64,000 nucleotides of DNA from NCBI GenBank assembly GCA_015956445.1, contig WIUZ02000002.1, positions 3,224,001-3,288,000 on the forward strand. Direction: 5' to 3'. The DNA is from Thelephora terrestris. Lineage: Eukaryota > Basidiomycota > Agaricomycetes > Thelephorales > Thelephoraceae. The translations under genes were made by a program, and so were the position numbers. Shown one piece after another: positions 51,408-63,594 of this stretch. The notes beneath the pieces are model-generated. The model was not told the origin of the DNA, ran no database searches, and was given only the letters and a program-made list of their open reading frames with translations. Each line of letters begins with the position of its first letter. Within the stretch, counting starts at the first letter, position 1.

Positions 51408-54400
51408 CTACCAAGAAATAGGACTCCACTCACAAAAACAATATACTACATACTCCTGTTGAGGATATAGATGACAGAAATCTAAAATCAAAACCTCTCC
51501 AGTATCATAGCCAGCAACCAAATATTGCCCATCCCACTGTGCCACTTTGGGCCCTGCATACCTCCCAAAGAGTTGGAAATCCACTTTTCCAGTGACTTTG
51601 TTCTCAATTCTAGGGGGTTCTCTGATGAATTCTAGGGAGGATCTCTCCAAGGGTATGTTGGGCAGTGGAACAGGGGAAGATCCTGAGACTCCAAAGTCCC
51701 ACCCTTGAACTGAAGAGTTCTCAAGCTCAACCCAGATTTTTGAGCCATCCAAACAGAAGAAATTCCCCCATGAGTCACTTTCCAACTCAACTGTGCCTAT
51801 GGGCTCGCCTGTCCATATAGACCATGCCTCAAGGATGGTGAAGCTATTCAGGCAGAAAACCTTGGATCCATCCCCTGAAATTCTGAGGCTCTGGCAGTCT
51901 GGGAGCTCTACTGTTTGGAGAAGTTCTGCTTTCTCAATGTCCCAGATGTGAATTTTCTCACTCTCATGCCAAACCAAGATTAGCTTCCCATCTACCAGCT
52001 GGACATCTTTCAAATAATTCCCAGCTGGGGTCTGGAAGGATGCTTTGCAGAAGCCAGTCAAGATATCCCAGGTCTTTACTACCCCACCTCTGTCACTTGA
52101 GATGACAGTTCTATTCCTTGGGCTAAGACTAATAGACTGGATTGGAGCTGAGGTAACCAAAGTGGACTTTTTTCCAAAGACAACTGGATCTGTAAGTGAA
52201 ACACCAATCTGCCAGAACCTGACTGATTTGTCTCTGGATGCTGAGATCAAAGTTGAGGGAGATGAGAATATAAGGCTTGACATGCTGCCAGCTTGTCTGA
52301 TAAATGGCTCTATGGGGTGAGAGTCTAGACTGGTGGTATCCCATATGTAGGTAGTACTGCTAGTAGCAACTGCAACAAGCTTGCCATCAGGGGAGAAACA
52401 GCAGCTGTTAGTGAGACTACCAGCCATATGGAATTCAGCTACAATTGCTCTGGTATCAGAGTGTTGGATTGTGACTGTGTTTTCATTGCATAAGACAAAA
52501 TGGGTGCCATCTGAGGAGAAAGCAAAGTGAGACCCATCATACATTGGTCCAAGCTGCTGACCATTGATGTCCCACTGCCAGACTTTGTGATCAGATATAA
52601 ATGTGAGGTGTTGGGGGTTTATAGGAGAAAAGCAAACATAGTCCACTCTTCTGTCTTGCTTAATGGTACCATAGCACTCCCCTGTCCTGATATCCCACAA
52701 GCAGATTGCTCCAATGTTATCTCCTGAGGCAATCATAGCAGAGTTTGTTGACATGGAAACAGACATGACCCAGTCTTTGTGGCCATAAAATGTCTTGATG
52801 ACTCCACCAGTCTGTACATCCCAGAGCTTGACAGTCATATCATAACTTCCAGATACAAATAATATTCCATCTGATGAGAAGGTAGATGATGTGACCAAAG
52901 CAGTATGACTTGAAAAGATAGCAGTCTGGCTACCAGTAACTGCATTCAAGATGATGATGTTTTTAGATTGCAGGCAAACTGCAACAGTGTTGTTCCAGCA
53001 TGAGATGGCCTCTGGTTCAGAGTTAAGGGAGACTGTTCGAGAACATGTTCCCCATCCAAGTGGAAGCCCCCTAACCACCTTGACCCCATTTGGGAGTCCT
53101 GAACTATAGCACTTTTGCAGCCAAGATGAGGGAGGAGAAAATGGGAGGGCAAAATGGTATATCTGGGAAGGAGAGTCACAGATTGCATCAAAGTGCTCCA
53201 ACAGAAAACGTTGGGTATCATTTGTCCACTTGCATGAAACTCCTGCCTGAATAATCATTAATATCAGTTTCAGTGAACATTTTAATAGCACTTACTGATG
53301 TATACCATTGTTCAATATCATTCATGGCATAAACTCCAATACCAAGACTTCCTGTGAGTACAAGGACTTCAATCCAATGCAACAAGCTGGTTGTGAAGAA
53401 GTCATCTATTGCACTCTCTATTTCCTTGACATTGTGGGCACTTCCAGGGATCTCCAGAAGGTGCTTTGTCCAAAAGTTGCATGCATATTGTAGAGCACCC
53501 CCTATCTTATCCTTTTTTTGAGTAGAAAGGTCCTTGACATCTCTAAGAACAACATTGTCATCAAGGTTATAAATGTTCTTCTTCAACCTTTCCTTCATCA
53601 ACCTCAAGCATGAAAGCAAGATCTCTCCATGGTAGGCTTTTGGCTCCACAAAAAACCATTTGTCCCCACACCGGTTGGTATCTGTGAGAAAGTCAGGAAA
53701 TGACTTGTGGAAGGCTCGAATTGGGTCTTCTGTTTTCCCTGGGTCTGGTATAAGGAGAAGAGAATGGAGGGAACGGAGGGTGGTAGGAATGTTAGACATT
53801 TTGAGGAGGTCTGAGAGTGCCTTCACTGGGAGGGGGTTGAAAGCCAGCACCACCAATCCAAGGACAGTCCTGAAGCAGGAATAAAATTCCTGCTCATTTG
53901 CCTCTACATCATGAAAGGCCTGCTCCAGAACTTGAGTATAGAGAAGATCAACCCCTGACTTCCCTTCATGGGCAGTCTTTTGTGGGAGTGAGATGATGAG
54001 GGTGAGTCTCTCCGAGGGAAGGTGGTTTTCAGACGCAACGAATTTGACAACTGTTGAAGCATAGATGAACAAACCACCAGCCTTCCTGCAGAGAACATCA
54101 ACATCATAGGAGCTTGGCCACTGCTTTGTGAAGTCACTGTCACTCCGTGTATCAGCAATCTTGGCAAGCTGAGACCTGAAGTAGAGTTTGATATCTGCAT
54201 CAACAGATGATCGTTCTACATCGTGAAGCCTGAGTACTTCTGTAATAGGACGCAGTGTCTTGAGTCGGAACCCGGAGCGGATACGAGATTCAGGACGACC
54301 TGTGATGAAGAACTTGACATTGGGTATCTCATCTGTGTAGCAGGAGAGCATGGAAAGAATGGCAGATGCAGGCTCTTTGTCCTTGCACTCATCAAGGGCA

Positions 54401-55885
54401 TCAATGATGATAAGGGTTGAGATGGGTGTAGTTTTGAGTGGGCCAATGATGAGTTTCTCCATCTGTGAGCAGAGAGACTCTCGTCCAACGTCGGGTATCG
54501 CCTTCAGGACCTGCAACAACTCCTCCCGGAAAAGCGGATACTTGTAGGCAAGCTGGAAAGCAAGTGTTGGGAAGATCATCTGAAGATTACTTCGGTCTGC
54601 GAAGTCTCGTGAGCAGAAGAAGCTCGCCCCGAGTCTTCCGTCCGCAAAGCTCATTTCGGCGAATGTTTGGGCAATAGTAGACTTCCCAGTTCCAGCCAGG
54701 CCATTCAGCCAGAAGACGCGTTGATCTTGTTTATCTGTCGACCAACGTTCGATATCCCTGAGGACATCCTGCCTTGTTCCTCTCAAGCATCCCTGCCTGT
54801 TACCACAGCGGTACCCAGCATCCGGGCTGTGATACATCCTGTCGAGAAGGGCAAGGTCCGCTGATTCCTATCCATTGATTAGTTCGTGAAGACAGAGAAT
54901 GAGGAGGTGAGACTTACGATAAGCTGACAACTCTTGTTATAGATGTCTTGCTGTAACGAAGTCTAGAGCGAATGTCAGCGACGTCGGAAAAGTACCGTTG
55001 AAACATACCTGATACTCCATCATTGCATCGCGGATGTCCTCAACCAGTCCGCTTAGCCTATCGGCATTCTCGATATTACGGAAAAATCCTTCAATGTTTC
55101 CTTGTTCCGCCAACAGGTTTAGATCTTGATGAACACCTTGCAATTTCCTAGGGATCCGCAAGTCAGAGGCAGAAGCTGTTATCAAATGGCATGGTCTAAC
55201 CGTTCCATAGCTTTCCTTCTAGATTGTTCCTTGATGTCACCCTTAGGAACAGGCGCGCAGAGCGACTCGGCAAGCGCACAGATCCGCGGTGCCAATGATT
55301 CTATCGATTGCTTATTCGCCTTGGATCTCTGATGCATCTATGAGCGCTGTGATTAATAGGTACAGGAGGGGAATCGCACCTCGCAATTTTCCAGGATGAA
55401 ACAAAGACCTCCCGCAACGGCCTTAAGCGGACCGAAGGCGTCTGCGGATTCTCTCACCCCAATGAGGAGTAATTTGGTCGTGGAAGATGCGGTGGACTTC
55501 CAGTTTGATTCGCCCTCATCCTTCGCAGTAGGATCGACGGAGGGTTTCGAGGGTTCTGTGGGTTTGTTTGGCCTTTTGCTGAGAGTGGATCGGAGACGAT
55601 CGGAAATCGATGGGGTGACTACATCGTGAAGAAAAGAGCGGTCAGACACATGGACCGAGAGGAAAATGACTGCGTACCGCTGGGTTCCTGACCACGCGTG
55701 GTAGAGGGGCCGGTCGTTGTCGAAGTTGAAGTACCTATCTGAAGATCTGGAGCTGATCCCGCGGTGGGACGTGGCAGGACCAGATCAACTTCGCCTGCGC
55801 CCTCATTCGGGCCAATCTCACTCCTCGCTTTGCTCTCCTTTCGGCGATGGCGTTTAGGTAGACCGAGGAAATCCCGCAATCCCAT
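51408..55885 (-). CDS. NLR-like STAND protein: NACHT and WD40 repeats
   Basis: Seven exons fit a continuous 1,385-residue protein: 55885-55678, 55618-55380, 55328-55201, 55147-55009, 54950-54918, 54867-53296 and 53246-51408, all with GT-AG introns of 49-61 bases and matching phases. Residues 1-250 are the helical N-terminal region common in agaricomycete NLRs (LCFILENCE, GLVEDIRDAMMEYQ, QDIYNKSCQLI). Residues ~300-480 form a NACHT domain with Walker A GLAGTGKST (~305) and Walker B LIIIDALDE (~401). From ~870 on there are WD40 repeats (SGSYDMTVKLWD, ASGDNIGAICLWD, SASRDKSVRFWQ). Such proteins are thought to act in non-self recognition and programmed cell death; the ligand is unknown. The gene appears intact and borders the transposon nest with its 3' end. 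The start at 55,885 (MGLRDFLGL) is chosen by similarity to the family N terminus. Confidence 0.88.
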
Positions 55886-56736
55886 GTCGTCGCTAGTTCG
55901 TCGTAGACGATTGGGTAGTGGCAGATAGATGGACCCGTGGGACTCGCGGCGATCGTTGCATTTTGGGTCAGCAGAATGCGCGGAGAAACGCGCGAGCTCT
56001 TTCCTGCACATGAGAGTGACTACAGGCAAGAATTTACCATCCCCTGACCTTATTGTCTGCAGTGCACTCACCTTGCAGGCTACCCGATTTCATTTCAAGC
56101 GCCCGGATGGTCTCCATGCTCACCCTCCATTGGCTCGTGCACGCGACGACTACTTCTTCCCCCGATCGCGATTTTCGCCATCGTTGAACCTGACCTGAGC
56201 GCGTCTGCTCTTGCTTTTGGAAATGACGCCTTGACGTCGCTGAAGTCCACGACTTCGAGCCCCGGGCACGATGCATCGCCGTCCCATCTACGGTCCCGAC
56301 TTGTAAATCTCATTCATTTGTAGGATTCTAGGGGGGGAAATGCAGTCAACCTCTCGGCGGCACCCTCTTCCAATCACCGAACGTTTGCCATCACCGGGGG
56401 ATAAGCCCGTGATTCCTGTCGTCGAAACGAGCTTAGAAGCATCCCCAGAGGGAAGACATGGGATTTTTACGGCTTGAACTCTAGATCCACCGAGCCAGGG
56501 GGCTGTCTTCCTTCTCTTCGCCCTTGAGTCGGTGGCACGCAAAAATCAATGAAAGAACGTGTCCGTTTGACATCGATCCCGGAGCTCATACAACGTGAGG
56601 AGCATAAAATCCCTACTAGCCACGAATGGCCTGAGACAATCATGGCCAAATCGAATGATATTCCAGGGGTTTATTCCTTTCCTTACAATCGCAGCGCCCT
56701 ACTAGTATATTCGAACAGTACAACGTAACCTCTAGC
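55886..56736. other. intergenic, no gene recognised
   Basis: Upstream region of the NLR gene and downstream region of the dehydrogenase remnant. Several short frames exist on both strands but none has a recognisable motif or exon structure. GC content is like that of host DNA, so this is not obvious transposon sequence. Confidence 0.4.
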
Positions 56737-57843
56737 TTACTCATAGGGGGTTAGGTATCCACGGATAATCTTGTCACAGAAGTACCACATCTCCTGCTGG
56801 GTCATCTCGTCTCTAGAGGCTTATGAGGTTTCTCCGATTCTGGATGGCTGGGTGAGGTATTTCCCCTGTAGTTCAAAGGGCTCGTCCGATGCGTGTGTGG
56901 CCGCGTAGAGGTAGGTGGCGAAGGTTCCACCCTCGGATGGGCGAGATAGTTTTTTGACCTGCAATTGCACAACCTTTGAATAAGAAATTATTGAAAACTC
57001 GGAGCGGGAGGAGACATACAAACTTTATTTTGGAAATCTTCGACGAGTTTAAGGCCTGTATCCCTTGGTCAAGTATTGCTATCACAACGCCGTCTTCTTT
57101 GAACGTCATTCGTGACATGTGCAACCCAAGCTGTACAATCGCAAACTTGCTCGACTCGTACAGAGTCTGAGGTGTTATAAACTTCTGGCTTCTTGCATGG
57201 GTATCCTTAAGCGCCTCGTAGTTGAACCGAGTGGTACAGCGTGCGTGGACCGAGGAAGATGCCCACATGACCCTTGTGGGACACTTTGCGGCCGTGCTCG
57301 AGATTAAAAGGGAGTAGAGCTTTCGGATGAAGAGGAAGTGGCCGAGGGTGTTGGCCCCAAATTGTATGTCGTACCCCTGTGCGGTGTATTTTTCTTTTGT
57401 GGAATGCACGGTATCGGCGATACAAAAGAGCATGTGAAGGGAGGTCTCCTTCCTACGGTCGCGTAAACTAGCGTTCCAAAAAGGAGAAAATGATGGCAGG
57501 AAATTAACATACTTCAGAAATCTTTCGGCGGACTCGTTGACGGAACCGAGGTCGGTAAGGTCCAAGTGCAGTAATTGGGCGTATTTGCCGTCGGTTTCCA
57601 TTGCTATCTCGGCAATAGCTACGGTCGCATGGTCCTGTGACTCATCTGCCATGTAAACTCTCGCATTCTTCAAGAGAAACTGTCTACATATACCCCTCCC
57701 CAAACCTGCAGACGGTGTTGGTGAGTGAAAAATATGCTTGGACTCATGTGGAGATACCTGAAACCCCGCCAGTAACAATGACCACTTTACCCTCCAAGTC
57801 CGGCATTTGGCCCATCAGAGTAGGCGTAGTCGAGACTCCCATT
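56737..57843 (-). pseudogene. short-chain dehydrogenase/reductase, decayed
   Basis: Four exon-like pieces fit an SDR: 57843-57758, 57705-57513, 57467-57020 and 56973-56737, with GT-AG introns of 46-50 bases. Family marks are the cofactor loop near VSGLGRGI, DLTDLGSV, QGYDIQFGANTLGH, the active Ser in MWASSS and Tyr/Lys in YESSK, and a C terminus PSEGGTFATYLYAAT. Three lesions are seen: an extra base near 57,781 shifts the frame just before the glycine-rich loop, the NNAG motif is replaced by CIAD, and a TAA at 56,821-56,823 precedes about 27 further family-like codons (EMTQQEMWYFCDKII) to the next stop at 56,737. The likely ancestor is a retinol-dehydrogenase-like SDR using NAD(P). An alternative is a live but divergent gene if the extra base is a sequencing error. 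Confidence 0.7.
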
Positions 57844-58523
57844 TGAGGTTTGATGCTTCCAAATGAAACCATCGTTTCGAGTTGAGCGTGATCATGTGGA
57901 ATAGAAGGTGAGCTACAAGGATCTCAAGCCAAGAAGACGCAGGAGAAAACGTTTGGTGGTTGTTTCGAGTCACATCAGAAAATACAAGAGCCCAGGCGAC
58001 GTCCTCGTACCGTCTCACTCCGCCCCAGGGTGATAATACCGAACCCCACCGAACCGGGGCCAATGATATTGCCACCGCGTCAGGAACATGACTCAGGAAA
58101 AACGCCGGTGGCAGAGGGTAAATCCGATGTGGCTTTGGCGAAGCTAATAAAGTTCAGGGTGCCCACTGCTTCGATGAAGCTGTGGAAAGTAAGGGCCCCG
58201 TGGACCTGGACCGCTGGATGATGAAGGCGCGATCCAAGCGTGATATATGCGTGGTGCGGAAGCGGAAATAGCGTTGTCTGAGTAGCCTGAGATAGACTCT
58301 ATAGTATGTTCTGCAGTGAGAGTCGAGTGGCATCATTGTGGTAGCTTCGGCATTAGTCACCGAGTTCGTGTGGCCCCAGGTAACACCGGGAGGATATAGA
58401 TGATCAAAAACTGCGCAGGAATGAGCCGAGGCAATTGACTGAAGTCGAGTCATGTCAGAACTCGATTGGGAGGACGGACGGAAGATTTGAGGTGGATATG
58501 CGGAAGCAAGGGAAAAATCCCCA
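57844..58523. other. divergent intergenic region of SDR and TAH18
   Basis: This 680-base space separates two start codons facing away from each other. A 99-codon minus frame (58,154-58,453) has no recognisable motif. No TATA box stands out near either start. Confidence 0.4.
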
Positions 58524-60833
58524 ATGGGCGTGGGAATGCTGACTGAACCGTTCCGTCTGATGGACGAGCACCACCAGAGCAGGTCCCTTAAGATCCTCTA
58601 TGCCACTGAGTCCGGCTGTGCTCAGGATGCAGCCAACAAAATCGCGCGTCATTGCCGGAGTCTCAGCTTCGAATGCCAAAATATCAACATTCGAGATTAC
58701 CCTTTGGTAAGTTTTTCTATTCCTTTGGAAGCCCGGCAGAACCCGGTCCCATTATCAGATAACAAACATGCACAGTCGGACCTCATTCACGAGACCCTCG
58801 TAATATTCGTCGTTTCAACAACAGGCTCAGGACAAGAACCCAGGTCGATGACCATGCTTTGGAACACGCTCCTCCGGTCGGACTTGCCGAATGATCTCCT
58901 TGAAGACTTGCATTTCGCCGTCTTTGGCTTAGGCGACTCGTCGTACGAGAAGTTTTGTTGGCCAGCCAAGAAGCTTTCGCGTCGACTGGTTGGATTGGGT
59001 GCGACGCAAATATACCATAGAGGAGAGGGGGATGATCAGCATCATTTCGGGTCGGTTTTGACGCGTACAACACCAGTTCTCTTGCTGACTGCATCTTAGG
59101 GTTGATGGAGCCCTCAATCCATGGATAGAACAGCTGTCTTCAGTCCTCCTGGAGGCACATCCGCTGCCAGATGGTGTACTTCCAGCCACTTCATCTGGCT
59201 TACCGCCTCCGCGTGTAAAGATGGACCGGAGAGATGTAACCGACGCCAGTGTCCCCGACCCACTGTCTTTGGACGAGCAATATCATACGGCGAAGTTACG
59301 ATGTAATCGACGAATAACGTCTCCGGACTGGTATCAAGATGTCCGACACATAGAACTCTCGTTCGAGGATGAGATAAGGTGCGGTCTGGTTGCAACGCCC
59401 GTAAACTGGTGGAATAACTGGACAAGCTATGAACCAGGGGATGTCGCGGTCATACATCCAAAAATCCCGTCACAGGACGTCGACTCTTTCCTGTCGACGC
59501 TGGGCTGGTCAGATATCGCTAACTCCGTATACACTATTGACACATTATTACAAGGCAAGCACCACGTGGCAGAGCAGCGTATCTACACCAGTTAACGAAC
59601 TTGTAGATCAAACACTCCCCGATCATCTCCCACCCGCTGCCACGTTAAGGGAGATATTCACTCGGTATCTCAACTTTAATGCTATCCCAAGATACGGGTT
59701 TTTCGAGATCTTGCACCACTTCGCTGAGAATCCGGTGGAAAAGGAGAAGTTGCAAGAGTTCATCACTCCTGAGGGAGCGGTGCGTTTTGTAATTCATCGA
59801 GTCTATAGGATCCGGATTGATTTTCCCATTGTAGGATGAACTCTATGAGTATGCGCAGATGGTGCGCAGGACGATCAAGGAAGTCTTAGAAGAGTTTCGT
59901 TCCGTGCGGATACCCCTTGATTACATCTTCGACGTGTTTCCCCCACTGCGACCGCGAGAGTTTTCGATCGCAAGTTCGGTAAAGGTACGCACTTGCGTCT
60001 GGTCCTCGTCTGTGCAGGAACTTAGGATGGAGCTAGTGCCACCCAAAAGAAATACACCTCTGCGTTGCCATGGTGAATTATAGAACTCGCTTGAAAGCTC
60101 CACGAAAAGGAGTATGCACATCGTACTTGTCCACCCTTTTGCCGGGTAATTTACTTTTACAGTTTTTGTCTGACAACAATTAATCTTTTTGACAGGTGAT
60201 AACATCTTGGTGGGGATTTCAAAAGGATTTGTTTCACTCCCAGACGACCCTAAGACCCCAATAATATGCGTAGGGCCCGGGACGGGTGTGGCTCCTATGC
60301 GAGCCATCATCCAGCACCGTCTAAATCTCGGTGCGACGGGTGAGACGCTTGAAACACCATCGCACCATTTTTTACGCCACTAACCCTATGTTTGCTATCG
60401 AAAGGCAACACACTCTATTTTGGGTGTAGGTCCGCGGCGAAAGACCAACACTATACCGTCGAGTGGGAGAATCACGCCAAATTCGATAGTCTCAAGTATC
60501 GACTTGCTGCGTCCCGTGACGGTCCAGAGGGTGTCCGAAGGACTTATGTGCAACACCTCATTGAACGAGACGTGGAGCACGTTTGGGACGTGGTTGGTAA
60601 TAGGGGTGGATGGGTATATATCTCAGGGTGATCACCATCGGCGCGAATGAATGGGTAGAGCTTCGAATGGCTGAGATGCTTTTACCAGGTCTTCCAACAA
60701 GATGCCGGTGGCCGTGAGGGCCGCGATCAAGAGTGCAGCCGTGGAGGTCGGCGGCATGTTGGACGAGGAGGCTAATGATTTCATGTCTATGATGGAACGG
60801 AGTGGGAGACTCGTTGAGGAGACCTGGAGCTGA
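58524..60833 (+). CDS. TAH18: NADPH-dependent diflavin oxidoreductase (Tah18/NDOR1)
   Basis: Nine exons give 618 residues in phase: 58524-58706, 58776-59050, 59100-59554, 59607-59779, 59835-59984, 60037-60145, 60196-60339, 60405-60627 and 60689-60833. Domain order is a flavodoxin-like FMN domain (KILYATESG at ~20, STTGSGQEP, FGLGDSSYEKFCW), an FAD-binding domain with PREFSIASS (~403), and an NADPH domain with GPGTGVAPMRA (~475), YFGCRS and the terminal ETWS. In yeast Tah18 passes electrons from NADPH to Dre2 in cytosolic iron-sulfur protein assembly. Intron 3 (59555-59606) has a GC donor (AAG/GCAAGC). An alternative start MDEHHQSRS at 58,560 is equally possible. The gene looks intact. Confidence 0.93.
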
Positions 60834-61137
60834 AGGTAGTTTTTTGTGATGGCCTGCCGTGATCTACCTGTAGCCCTCCAGGCGACAACGCTACCAATTT
60901 CCCGCGTTCAATAGAATCTAGGAAGAGACTACATGAACCTGTTTATAACCGTTGGGCACGTTGCAAGCACTAAATGTTACATGGGGTGACCCTTGGCAAT
61001 GCAAGAAACGGGGATAAAAATAAATGTTTAACTACAACCCAAGAATTCGTGTATCTGGAGCTCTATCTAAACGTTTAAGCCCCGCGAATGCATCGCAAAG
61101 CACGAACGAGTCCCGAACGCCACGACGGGAAAACCAT
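60834..61137. other. convergent 3' intergenic region
   Basis: Short space between the TAH18 and BAR-SH3 stop codons, which converge. An AT-rich part near 61,010-61,030 (gataaaaataaatg) could serve 3' end formation for the plus gene. Confidence 0.4.
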
Positions 61138-63594
61138 CTACTTCCTGTCAAATGGATTTGTATCTGCATATTGGTCGTTCACGCTGAACGTCGACCGCAT
61201 CGGACTGTCAAAAGGTGACGAATTGGCAGGGGTTGAGGTGAGGGACGATAACGAGGAACTCGTCCGATTCCTCTGGGGTATAGGCGGGGGCGCCAGACCC
61301 GGAAGTGCCGACCTTCTCGGAGGCGGCGGAGGTGGGGGTGGTTTCTTTCCGAACGAAGGCTGCCTAACGAGATTCGGCGGCTCGCCTTCTCCGTGGATAT
61401 CAGCAAACGAGTCATTTACCAGCAGAGGGTTGTAATCGGTCTCGTTCTCGTCCTCCGTCGCGCTATCTCGAGGATGGTGACCAGTATAAGACGATGGGTA
61501 GGATGGAATGATGGCACTCCGAGAGGAGAGGTAATTGGAGTCGCTGAAGGGATGATCATCGTCGTCGCTCGTCACCGTATGAGAGTGGGTGTCCGACTCG
61601 TCTTGGTTGACCAACGTCGTCTTGCTCATGTCCTCGTCGGATGTCGGGCCAGACCCCCTTTTCCAACTCGGAAGCCGTTGTAGCTTCGCGGGAGAAGGTG
61701 AGTTTTGTATCGGTTCCGTGTACGAAGTAGGGAATAGCCCCTTCTTGCCCCGCAGCTCGCCCATCCACCACCCTTCGATCACCTCGTTCGACAAGACGAT
61801 CTCGTCCCCGATTCTGAAGGACAACTCGTCCACGGACCCAGAAAAGTCATCGATCGCCCGAACCATCTTCGGTGGTCCGGAAGAAGTCCCGGCTGAGAAG
61901 GGTTTTAAGCTCCGGAAGGCAGCCGAAGGGGAGCTTGAAGGCGTGTTCTTCTTGCTACCGGGTTGCGATTTCGAAGAATGTCTGCGGAGGAGTGTTGGTC
62001 GCGTACTCGAGCTCTTCTCTTCAGCATCGGCTCCGCCTTCCTCGTCCGCTAGGGTGGAAAAATTCTCCTTATCCTTCTTTCCCCGTCCGCCCATTACCGA
62101 GTCTATGGCGGAAGATGCCCATCCAGCGACGCTCAACCGAACGGAGGTCTTATCCTTGTCCTTCTCTTTTTCTTTCTCCTTGTCCTCCCCTTTCTCACTA
62201 GCTCCGACCGTCGCGGCACTGTCAGCCCTTTGTCTCGATGTCCTCGAGGAAGGACGAGACGAAACCTTCTCTGTGTCGGACCTGTGTCTAGCGCTCGAGG
62301 ACTTCCTCCTCGTCAACTTTGCTGGTGCAGCCACGTCGTCCTCATCAGATGACTCGATCACCTGTGATCGAGTAGAACGATGGGATCTTACGGACCCTTG
62401 TTTATTGTTGGGGGTTGAATGTGCAGATGCGGGTGGGCGAGGGGGAGGCCTTGCGGCCGCGACGCGCTCCAAGGTTACGCTTTACAGGGGTTAGAAAACC
62501 GCCATGCTGGGGAGTTGGCCACGCACTCGTCAATCCAATCTTCTTTTACACCCCTGAGAACATCCAGATACTGCTCCGCAAATCTGATCTCCATCTCGAG
62601 GAATCTCGAGAGTTCTCGAAGTTGATCGATCTCGTTTTCCTGAATAGCGTGCATCCTAGCCCGGACATCTTCCGACGTCTCTTCGCTAATTGCACGGTCT
62701 AAGATTCGCCTCGAGGGTGACGAGAACTACTCACTATTTGCTCTTGCAGATGTCAAACTCGACATCGGCCTCTTCCTTGTCCTTGTCCTTTTTGGAGTTC
62801 TTTAACCGCTCAACTTTGCTGTTTGCAGCGTCGTAGTTCGCTCTATTGAGGGCCGTGGGTGACAACGAACCGCGTGTTTGCATATATCTTCTTACCTTCG
62901 ATTCTCAAGCTTCTTTCTTTGGACATGGTATTCCTTGATCTCGTCATGATACATCTTGAGAGACGCGAAGAAGGTATCCTTGAATGTCAAAGCTTGCGTC
63001 TCCTGCAGTGTAGCTAGTCTGCACATCCCTTGGCCGAACTTCACGAGAGAAGACCCTGCAAGTTGATTGCAGCGATTAGGCACCGAGGCCTTTATCGACG
63101 GGATGACGGAGCGGACTCACCGAAAGCCGAATCTTCCCCAAATTCCTCTCCGTGAGATATCATGACAATCCCAAACGCATCACGGGCGGACAGCTTCGCG
63201 GATTCTTCCGAGAGAATTTCTTTTTTCTTTGACAAGAACCTGTGGTAGTTCTCCGACACAAGCTGGAGCCTACAAACAAACAAAAGAGTGTAACGTTAAG
63301 CTCTACGGTGTTCGACCCAAGGGTAAACCTTAGCTCGAGGACATACCTAGCAATCCCTTTGCGCCTAAGTTCGATATCGTTCTCGAGCGCTTTGAACTCG
63401 TCGGTAACGGCCGTTTTGTCTTTGAAAGGAATCACTTCTCCGGCCCACTAGACGGAGATAAATGCCGGCCACAATTCGAGAACGGGGTGACAGACCTGAC
63501 GCAGCTTGTCCAGCTACAGCACGGCGCTTCGTCAGCCACCTGTAACGAACAATGGCCCGATGTCAGAAGATGTACGCACTTTCTTGCTGGCCAT
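61138..63594 (-). CDS. BAR domain and SH3 domain protein
   Basis: Eight exons give 683 residues in phase: 63594-63580, 63513-63496, 63447-63347, 63269-63121, 63055-62896, 62842-62735, 62685-62527 and 62479-61138. Residues 1-~237 form a BAR domain (FKALENDIELRRKGIAR, FKDTFFASLKMYHDEIKEY, ARMHAIQENEIDQLREF), which binds and bends membranes. A basic, Ser-rich disordered linker with an EKEKEKDKDK run follows. An SH3 domain lies at ~442-495 (ALYDF-type start reads VRAIDDFSG; then WWMGELRGKKGLFP), and a Pro-rich stretch (KKPPPPPPPPRRS) is near 615. Likely roles are endocytosis or actin-linked membrane traffic. Unlike Rvs167, the SH3 is not at the very end. The first two exons are tiny (15 and 18 bases), so the N terminus rests on splice phase. 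Confidence 0.88.

Noticed and set aside
58154-58453. A 99-codon minus frame between SDR and TAH18
   Set aside because: No motif or exon structure, and it occupies the likely shared promoter region. Kept only as a remark.
61589-62494. A 301-codon plus-strand frame opposite the BAR-SH3 gene
   Set aside because: It mirrors the last exon of the well-supported BAR-SH3 gene, and its Ser/Pro composition follows from that.
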